The position numbers and the translations under genes were made by a program. A model generated the notes under the pieces. That model searched no databases and was not told the origin of the DNA. It saw only the letters and a program-made list of their open reading frames with translations. 6,874 bases of DNA from Burkholderiaceae bacterium. GTDB taxonomy: Bacteria > Pseudomonadota > Gammaproteobacteria > Burkholderiales > Burkholderiaceae. Positions 1 through 4,279 of the stretch are shown one piece after another. Within the stretch, counting starts at the first letter, position 1; each line of letters starts with the position of its first letter. The stretch spans positions 1 to 6,874 of the forward strand of contig JALORV010000153.1 of assembly GCA_025458735.1 (NCBI GenBank). The letters run 5' to 3'.

Positions 1-684
1 GAGCGTATCCGGCAGCGTGGTGTTGAGGAAGTCGACAATGACGGTATTGCCCTGCTGGCGGATATCGACGTTGGTGTTCGGATCCGACAGGTCGATGATT
101 ACGCGACCCTCGCCTTCGGCGCCGCGGCGGAAGTCGACGCCGCGCAGCGCGCGCCCGCCGGCGGGGGCGGTGTACGACGGCGCCGCTGAGGCCGCCGCCG
201 CTGTTGCCGCAGCCGCCGGTGCCGCGGCGGCATCGCCAGTTGGCCGGAAGGTGGTCGAGTCGGTGGCGCCGCCCAGCGCCACCAGGATGCGCTTGCCGTC
301 GACGCTGACCGCATGCGTCAGCGGCTTCTTCAGGTTCAGCACGACGCGGGACCGGCCCGCCGCCTGCACGATGTTCACCGAACGCAGGTCGCCCTGGTTG
401 AGTTCGACCATGCTGCGGCCGACCGCGTTGACGGCGCCCGGCAGGTCGAGCGCGACACGCGCCGGATTGGCCACCGAGAAACTGGCCGGCACGCCCTGCA
501 CGGGGTTCTTCATGTCGATGGTGAGCACCACGCCGGTCGGCGTCTGCGCGGCATCGACACGCTCGATCGCATTGGTGGCGTCGGCCGCCGGCGTCTGCGC
601 ACCGGCCACCGTGGCGAAAGCGGCCAGACCGGCGACCGCCAGCTTCGACAGCGCCCCGACCAGACCTTCGAACGACATCCTCAT
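1..684 (-). CDS. pilQ: PilQ, type IV pilus secretin (N-terminal 228 residues, partial)
   Basis: This is the start of the outer-membrane secretin through which the type IV pilus leaves the cell; the coding sequence continues past base 1. Seen: a signal-peptide-like N terminus (hydrophobic run about residues 8-28 ending near AGAQ), a first AMIN-type beta domain at about 36-137 (ERVDAAQTPTGVVLTIDM and RSRVVLNLKKPLTHAVSVDG), an Ala/Pro linker at about 151-175, and the beginning of a second AMIN-like domain from about 180 (LRGVDFRRG, GRVIIDLSDP, NTVIVDFLNTTLPDTL). AMIN domains of PilQ are known to bind peptidoglycan and place the secretin in the wall. The N0/N1 and secretin pore domains lie outside the window. 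The ATG at 684 overlaps the pilP stop in an ATGA, with GGGGAG about 6 bases upstream, which supports translational coupling. A second ATG two codons later is possible but less well placed. Identity rests on the AMIN domains and the position after pilP. Confidence 0.93.
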   Translation of the reverse strand, partial: MRMSFEGLVGALSKLAVAGLAAFATVAGAQTPAADATNAIERVDAAQTPTGVVLTIDMKNPVQGVPASFSVANPARVALDLPGAVNAVGRSMVELNQGDLRSVNIVQAAGRSRVVLNLKKPLTHAVSVDGKRILVALGGATDSTTFRPTGDAAAAPAAAATAAAASAAPSYTAPAGGRALRGVDFRRGAEGEGRVIIDLSDPNTNVDIRQQGNTVIVDFLNTTLPDTL

Positions 685-1247
685 CGCTTGCTCCCCTGCC
701 GCGCGGCGGCCTCCTGCAGTTCCAGCTTCGCGGGCCGTTCGACCCACTCGCCAGCGGCGTCCTGGACGATTTCCTTGAGATCCACTTCGGTCTCCGAGAT
801 CCTGGTCACGAGCCCGAAGTTCTGGCCCATGTAGTTGCCCGCCTTGACCATGAATGTCTGCCCCGATGCATCGATCAGCGCCACGTTGTTGCCCTGCTGG
901 CGCAGCGTGCCGACCATCTTCAGTTGATCGAGCGGGAAGCCCTCCAGCGCCTCGCGCCGGCGGTCGAGATCGGGCTTGATCGCGCTGGTGCTGGCGCGCG
1001 CCTGCGCCTGCCGCGCCACGGCCAGCACCATTTTCTGTGCATCGAAGGGGTCGATCAGCGTCCGCGCCTCATAGGTGAAGGGCGAGAACTGCTTGGGCTC
1101 CGGCACCGGCTGCGTGGTCGGCCGCATTGCCTTGCGCGTGTCGTCCATCCAGGCACGCAGCTCGGCCTCGCTGCCGCCGCCGCAGGCCGTCAGCCCAGCG
1201 GCTGCCAGCAGCAGCAACGCGCGCATCGATCGGTTCAGTTCGTTCAT
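681..1247 (-). CDS. pilP: PilP, type IV pilus alignment lipoprotein
   Basis: PilP is the periplasmic lipoprotein that links the inner-membrane PilN-PilO pair to the secretin PilQ. The 188-residue product is near the usual family length. Seen: a lipoprotein signal with hydrophobic core about residues 9-21 and lipobox L19-T20-A21-C22, so the mature protein would begin at Cys22. The next residue is Gly, not the Asp usual for inner-membrane retention in enterics. A low-complexity stretch to about residue 55 follows; in the family this part contacts PilN/PilO. The C-terminal beta domain at about 65-175 contains FPLDQLKMVGTLRQ, ALIDASGQTFMVKAGNYMGQNFGLV and ISETEVDLKEIVQD, the typical PilP sandwich that binds the N0 region of PilQ. 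The start overlaps the pilO stop as ATGA, with AAGGGG 8 bases upstream; the stop overlaps the pilQ start in the same way. No defects seen. Confidence 0.96.
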   Translation of the reverse strand: MNELNRSMRALLLLAAAGLTACGGGSEAELRAWMDDTRKAMRPTTQPVPEPKQFSPFTYEARTLIDPFDAQKMVLAVARQAQARASTSAIKPDLDRRREALEGFPLDQLKMVGTLRQQGNNVALIDASGQTFMVKAGNYMGQNFGLVTRISETEVDLKEIVQDAAGEWVERPAKLELQEAAARQGSKR

Positions 1248-1888
1248 TTCGCCGGCCCCTTGGCAGCCGCCTGCTTCGCCTTGCGCTGGTTGGCGAGTTC
1301 ATCCGCGTCCAGGTAGCGATAGGTCTTGGCCGTGGCGTCGAGAGTCAGCGCCCCCGCCTTGCCGGCCGCCAGGTTGAGATTGTTGAGCGTGACGATGCGC
1401 GGCAGATTGGCGATGTCGCTCGCGAAGGCGCCCAGGTCGTGGTACTTGCCGGTCAGCTTGATCGAGATCGGCAGCTCCGCGTAGTACTCCTTGACATTGG
1501 TCTGGCCCGGCTTGAAGAGCTCGAAGTCCAGCCCGCGCCCGACGCCGGCCTGGTTGATGTCCGACAGCAGCGCGTCCATTTCGGACTTGCTCGGCAGCTG
1601 CTTCTCGAGCGTCAGCACGTACTGGCTGACCTGCTCGCGCTGCTTGCGCAGCTCGTCCAGATTGATCGCCTGCTGCAGCTTGTTCTTGTACTCGTCCTTG
1701 AGCTTCTGCTCCTCGGCCTGCAACTGCTCGAGCTGATCCTTCTGGCCGCTCCACAGTCCGAACCATCCGCCGATGCCGAAGGCCGCGATCACCAGCAGCC
1801 AGAGTGCCACGCGCGGCCCCATCGGCCAGGTGCCGACGTTGTCCAGGGTCAGGCCCCGGAACTGCGAAAGAAGATCTCGGCTTGCCAT
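1244..1888 (-). CDS. pilO: PilO, type IV pilus inner-membrane alignment protein
   Basis: PilO forms a heterodimer with PilN in the inner membrane and carries PilP; the complex connects the cytoplasmic pilus machinery to the secretin. The product has 214 residues, a normal family length. Seen: a cytoplasmic N terminus of about 26 residues (SQFRGLTLDNVGTWPMGPR), one transmembrane helix at about 27-47 (VALWLLVIAAFGIGGWFGL), a charged coiled coil at about 49-98 (QLEQLQAEEQKLKDEYKNKL through LRKQREQVSQYVLTLEKQL), and a ferredoxin-like periplasmic domain at about 100-195 (LPSKSEMDALLSDINQAG, YAELPISIKLTGKYHDLGAF, LPRIVTLNNLNL). The tail is Lys/Ala-rich. The ATG at 1888 lies 12 bases after the pilN stop, with GAGG 5 bases upstream, and the 3' end overlaps pilP by four bases. 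Confidence 0.97.
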   Translation of the reverse strand: MASRDLLSQFRGLTLDNVGTWPMGPRVALWLLVIAAFGIGGWFGLWSGQKDQLEQLQAEEQKLKDEYKNKLQQAINLDELRKQREQVSQYVLTLEKQLPSKSEMDALLSDINQAGVGRGLDFELFKPGQTNVKEYYAELPISIKLTGKYHDLGAFASDIANLPRIVTLNNLNLAAGKAGALTLDATAKTYRYLDADELANQRKAKQAAAKGPAK

Positions 1889-1900
1889 CGATGCCTCGTG

Positions 1901-2647
1901 CTACTTCTTCGGAGCCGCAGGCGCGGCAGGGGGCGGTGAAGCCGGTGCAGTCGGCGCGGTCGCTGCCGGCGGCGCAGCCACGGCCGGCGTCGTCGTGGCC
2001 GCAGGGACGGCAGCGCCGGGAGCACCGGCACCCGGACCCGGACGTGGCGGCGTCTGCGCCGCCTGCTGCAGTTGCGTGCGTTCCGGTGTGGGCTTCAGCG
2101 TGAAGTTCAGCGCGAACTCGAACACGCGCCGGTTCATGCCCGCGGGCCCCTGGCCGGCAATCTTGATCTCGATGAGCTCCGGCCGCTCGAGCACGCGCGA
2201 GTTGTTCTGGAGGTTGCGCAGGAACTCGGACACACGCTCGTTCGAGGCCGCCCAGCCGGTGACATTGACCTTGCGATCTTCCTGCTTGATCGAGCGCAGG
2301 TAGATGCCTTCCGGAACCTGCCGGGCAATTTCGTCGAGCAGGTACACGGGCTGGTTGCGGTCGGCCTGCAGGTCCTCGACCGCACGCTGCCGCGCGCGCA
2401 GGCCGTCGATCTCCTGGCGCAGCGTGGCGATTTCCTTGATCTGCGTGTCGAGCTTGCGGTTCTCGTTGCGGACGAACTCGTTGCGGGCTTCCTGGTTGGC
2501 GATATAGCCCTGCAGCACCGTCCACACGGCGGCCACCATCAGCAGTCCAGCCACCGCCGACAGCGCGGTCAGCGCCCAGAAGAGTTTCTTCTGCCGCTCG
2601 CGCTTGGCAGCACGATGCGGCAATAGATTGACGCGCGGGGCGGTCAT
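1901..2647 (-). CDS. pilN: PilN, type IV pilus alignment protein with long Pro/Ala tail
   Basis: PilN recruits PilM through its cytoplasmic N-terminal peptide and pairs with PilO in the periplasm. Seen: the diagnostic PilM-binding motif RVNLLPHR at residues 5-12, a basic stretch, one transmembrane helix at about 22-44, a coiled coil at about 50-95, and a ferredoxin-like domain at about 98-187 (VYLLDEIARQVPEGIYLRSI, GWAASNERVSEFLRNLQNNS, VFEFALNFTLKP). From about residue 198 to the end at 248 there is a low-complexity Pro/Ala/Thr tail, making this longer than many PilN proteins. I chose the ATG at 2647 because the motif then sits at the usual distance from the N terminus. An in-frame GTG at 2740 would add 31 Arg/Ala-rich residues encoded entirely by the upstream repeat, and is unlikely. 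No good ribosome-binding site lies at normal spacing: GGAGG ends 21 bases before the ATG, and only AGGG directly abuts it. Confidence 0.95.
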   Translation of the reverse strand: MTAPRVNLLPHRAAKRERQKKLFWALTALSAVAGLLMVAAVWTVLQGYIANQEARNEFVRNENRKLDTQIKEIATLRQEIDGLRARQRAVEDLQADRNQPVYLLDEIARQVPEGIYLRSIKQEDRKVNVTGWAASNERVSEFLRNLQNNSRVLERPELIEIKIAGQGPAGMNRRVFEFALNFTLKPTPERTQLQQAAQTPPRPGPGAGAPGAAVPAATTTPAVAAPPAATAPTAPASPPPAAPAAPKK

Positions 2648-2784
2648 GGCCCTGCGCAGCGCTCGGAACCTCCGCGCTGCGCCCTGCGGCGCGAGCTTGC
2701 TTGGGACGGCCCTGCGCTGCGCTCGGAGCCTCCGTGCCACACTCTGCGGTGCGAGCTCGCTTGAAGCGGTTCTTCGCTGCGCTC
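2648..2784. repeat. 60-bp imperfect tandem repeat between pilM and pilN (2.3 copies)
   Basis: Two full 60-base units (2725-2784 and 2665-2724) and a 17-base partial third (2648-2664) follow one another without gaps. Aligning 2649-2700 with 2709-2760 gives 9 differences in 52 bases by my count. Read on the minus strand each unit starts GAGCGC(A/T)GCG, has a central near-palindrome (perfect as GCGAGCTCGC at 2751-2760, degenerate as GCGAGCTTGC at 2691-2700), and ends GGAGG(C/T)TCC. The unit length is a multiple of three. The array begins within the ancestral pilM stop (2783-2785) and ends at the base before the pilN ATG, so it occupies the whole normal pilM-pilN spacer. It looks like a member of a dispersed GC-rich intergenic repeat family that inserted or expanded here. 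No transposase or protein product is supported. Confidence 0.85.
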
Positions 2785-2842
2785 ACTTGTCAAACCTCCG
2801 CATCGCCAGACCACAGGGCGTCAGCAGGGCCGGCGCGTCGAG
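2783..2842 (-). pseudogene. pilM: Frameshifted 3' end of pilM (detached C-terminal peptide)
   Basis: Downstream of about 2840, one of the other frames on the minus strand encodes DAPALLTPCGLAMRRFDK followed by TGA at 2785-2783. This closely matches the usual PilM ending, which in Pseudomonas is of the type DAPALMIACGLALRSFD. The annotated pilM frame instead reads STRRPC and stops at 2823-2821. The frame change lies near 2837-2842. One missing base (TCGGAC becoming TCGAC) or loss of one copy of a CGAC tandem (4 bases) would produce it. The latter fits PilM alignment length slightly better. The shifted peptide is seen directly; the ancestral sequence is inferred. Confidence 0.8.
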
Positions 2843-3855
2843 AGCTGCTTCTCACGTATGGTGGGCGAGACTTCCATGCCCTTGAAAGGCGAGATCACCG
2901 AGGTCGGCACCTGCGCGCGCTCCATCAGCGCATCGGGCAGGCCGGCCAGCACGGCCGAGCCCCCGGCCAGCATGATCTGGTCGACCCGGCTGTACGGTGT
3001 CGACGTGAAGAAGAACTGCAGCGCCCGCGTGATCTCGGTCGCCGCGGTGTCGATGAAGGGCTTCAGCACCGTGGTTTCATAGTCGGCCGGCAGGTCGCCG
3101 CTGCGCTTTTTCAGTTCGGCCTCCTCGGTCGGGATGCCGTAGGCGCGGGAAATGTCGCCCGTCAGCTGCTGCCCGCCGAAGGGCTGCTCGCGCTCATAGA
3201 TGGCCTCGCCGTCGTGCATGACGGTGACGCTGGTGGTGTTGGCGCCGATGTAGAACACCGCGATCACCAGTCCCTCGCCCTCGCTCGGCAGCTGCTCGAT
3301 CAGTCGCTCGACGGCAGAACGCGAGGCGTACGACTCGACATCCACCACGACCGGCTTCAGTCCGGCGGCCTGCGCCACGGCGATGCGGTCCTCGACCTTT
3401 TCCTTGCGCGAGGCGGCGATCAGCACCTCGACGTCGTCCGGCGCGTTCGGAATCGCCCCCAGCACCTGGAAGTCCAGGCTGACCTCGTCGAGCGCGAACG
3501 GGATGTACTGGTTCGCCTCGCTCTCGACCTGCATCTCGAGTTCTTCCTCGCGCAGGTTACCGGGCAGGGCGATGCGTTTGGTGATCACGGCCGACGCGGG
3601 CAGCGCCATGGCGACGTTGCGGATCTTGCCGCCGGCCTTGCGCCAGGCGCGCTTGACGGCATCGGCCACGATATCGATTTTGTCGACATTGCCATCGACG
3701 ACTGCGCCCCGGGGCAGCGGCTCGATGGCGTAGCGCTCGAGTCGCATGACACCTTTGCCGGCCTCCGACAGTTCGACGATCTTGACGCTGGACGAACCGA
3801 TGTCGAGACCGACCAGGGGCGGCGTCTTGCTTGCAAACGGCAGATCGAATGCCAA
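2821..3855 (-). CDS. pilM: PilM, actin-like type IV pilus assembly protein with altered C terminus
   Basis: PilM is a cytoplasmic FtsA/actin-like nucleotide-binding protein that binds the N terminus of PilN and helps couple the pilus motors to the envelope complex. Seen in the 344-residue product: phosphate-1 motif LDIGSSSVK (17-25), the family segment SEANQYIPFALDEVSLDFQV (112-131), AASRKEKVEDR (147-157), VVDVESYA (170-177), a phosphate-2 region FYIGANTTSV (201-210), REQPFGGQQLTGDI (222-235), and the adenosine-type motif MLAGGSAVLAGL (295-306). Two oddities: residue 202 is Tyr where DIGA is expected, and the last five residues (TRRPC) are out of the family frame because of a frameshift near 2840. 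The conserved last 18 residues are thus lost unless the frame is corrected. The start is TTG at 3855, preceded by AGGGAG at 7-base spacing; no in-frame ATG lies between it and phosphate-1. First gene of pilMNOPQ. Confidence 0.9.
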   Translation of the reverse strand: MAFDLPFASKTPPLVGLDIGSSSVKIVELSEAGKGVMRLERYAIEPLPRGAVVDGNVDKIDIVADAVKRAWRKAGGKIRNVAMALPASAVITKRIALPGNLREEELEMQVESEANQYIPFALDEVSLDFQVLGAIPNAPDDVEVLIAASRKEKVEDRIAVAQAAGLKPVVVDVESYASRSAVERLIEQLPSEGEGLVIAVFYIGANTTSVTVMHDGEAIYEREQPFGGQQLTGDISRAYGIPTEEAELKKRSGDLPADYETTVLKPFIDTAATEITRALQFFFTSTPYSRVDQIMLAGGSAVLAGLPDALMERAQVPTSVISPFKGMEVSPTIREKQLSTRRPC

Positions 3856-3862
3856 AGCGGTA

Positions 3863-3868
3863 CTCCCT
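3863..3868 (-). promoter_or_regulatory. Ribosome-binding site deciding the TTG start of pilM
   Basis: Read on the minus strand, AGGGAG is followed by seven bases (TACCGCT) and then TTG at 3855-3853. It is the only strong Shine-Dalgarno match near the beginning of the conserved PilM sequence, and it selects the rare TTG codon as the start. The initiating codon rests on this spacing plus the usual 12-18 residue distance to the LDIGSSSVK motif. Confidence 0.7.
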
Positions 3869-4044
3869 GCGACGGATTCAGCTCGATGTCACCCGGATGG
3901 CGACATCCGCGGACCCGCAACGCGCGAATCCCGGAAGACCCCAGGCACCCGACGCTTCAGCGGCCTCAAGGCAACGCCCGGAACGAATCCGATTTTTCCT
4001 TATCTTTCGAGCGTTTACCGCGTTTTTGTCGGACGGCACTTGAG

Positions 4045-4074
4045 ATCCTAGCAACATAAACAAGTCAACTACAA
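4045..4074 (-). promoter_or_regulatory. Weak candidate promoter for pilMNOPQ
   Basis: On the minus strand TTGTAG (4074-4069) is followed after 18 bases by TAGGAT (4050-4045), an imperfect sigma-70-like pair (3/6 and 4/6 matches). A better -35-like TTGACT lies at 4068-4063 but is only 12 bases from TAGGAT, so it cannot pair with it in the usual way. The location in the AT-rich part, about 190 bases before the pilM start, is reasonable. Treat as a place to map a start site, not an established promoter. Confidence 0.25.
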
Positions 4075-4200
4075 GCCCCGCGTTCGGCCTAACCGTGCCC
4101 CGTTTGAGGGATTAACAACGAACCGTGCGTGACGAGGTGCGTCAAACGCGTTCGGCTCGCCGGAAATCGTCATGGTCCCGGCCAGCGATTGCTCGGCTCC

Positions 4201-4206
4201 TATAAT
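4201..4206 (+). promoter_or_regulatory. Perfect -10 hexamer (TATAAT), candidate mrcA promoter
   Basis: TATAAT is a perfect sigma-70 -10 consensus in GC-rich surroundings, 73 bases before the GTG start of mrcA. Transcription would begin near 4213 and leave a leader of roughly 67 bases. I see no convincing -35 element at 15-19 bases and no extended -10 TG, so activity would need an activator or be modest. If used, it places the upstream ATG at 4172 outside the transcript and supports the GTG at 4280 as start. Confidence 0.45.
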
Positions 4207-4279
4207 TCCCGACTCTTCGTGCAGCGAAGCGCAAATAAGCGGTCACTCGCACGCCCAGTTCCTTCCAGCGACGGTTTCC

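Larger units (their letters stand above)
3856..4279. other. Divergent intergenic region between pilM and mrcA
   Basis: This 424-base stretch separates the divergent genes and contains no gene I can support. Bases from about 3985 to 4125 are clearly richer in A and T than the flanks, as expected for promoter DNA. It contains AACCGTGC twice (4091-4098 and 4121-4128), CGCGTTCGGC twice (4079-4088 and 4147-4156), a weak minus-strand promoter candidate and a perfect TATAAT on the plus strand. Open frames here are short and low in plausibility. I saw no sigma-54 element of the GG-N10-GC type that I would defend. Confidence 0.6.

Noticed and set aside
17..834. Plus-strand open frames of 253 and 173 codons at the left end
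   Set aside because: They lie opposite pilQ and pilP, whose domains and overlapping ATGA starts are clear; no family signal in the plus-strand translations.
2648..2740. N-terminally extended PilN starting at GTG 2740
   Set aside because: The extra 31 residues are encoded wholly by the repeat, are Arg/Ala-rich, and would bury the NLLPHR motif that binds PilM far from the N terminus.
2648..2784. CRISPR array or insertion-sequence end as explanation of the 60-bp repeat
   Set aside because: Units are contiguous with no unique spacers, there are only 2.3 copies, and there is no transposase, terminal inverted repeat or target duplication that I can see.
1299..2786. Open frame of 495 codons on the minus strand running through the repeat, pilN and most of pilO
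   Set aside because: It is out of frame with two well-supported pil genes, has Arg/Ala/Gly-rich composition typical of GC-rich shadow frames and no recognisable domain. Its GTG start lies within the repeat and the ancestral pilM stop.
2701..4059. 452-codon plus-strand open frame opposite pilM
   Set aside because: Antisense to pilM, no domain, Asp/His/Arg-rich shadow composition, and it begins within the 60-bp repeat.
4089..4106. Sigma-54 type promoter (GGCAC...) before pilM
   Set aside because: GGGCACGGTT on the minus strand resembles the -24 half, but the -12 GC element with correct spacing is not convincing.
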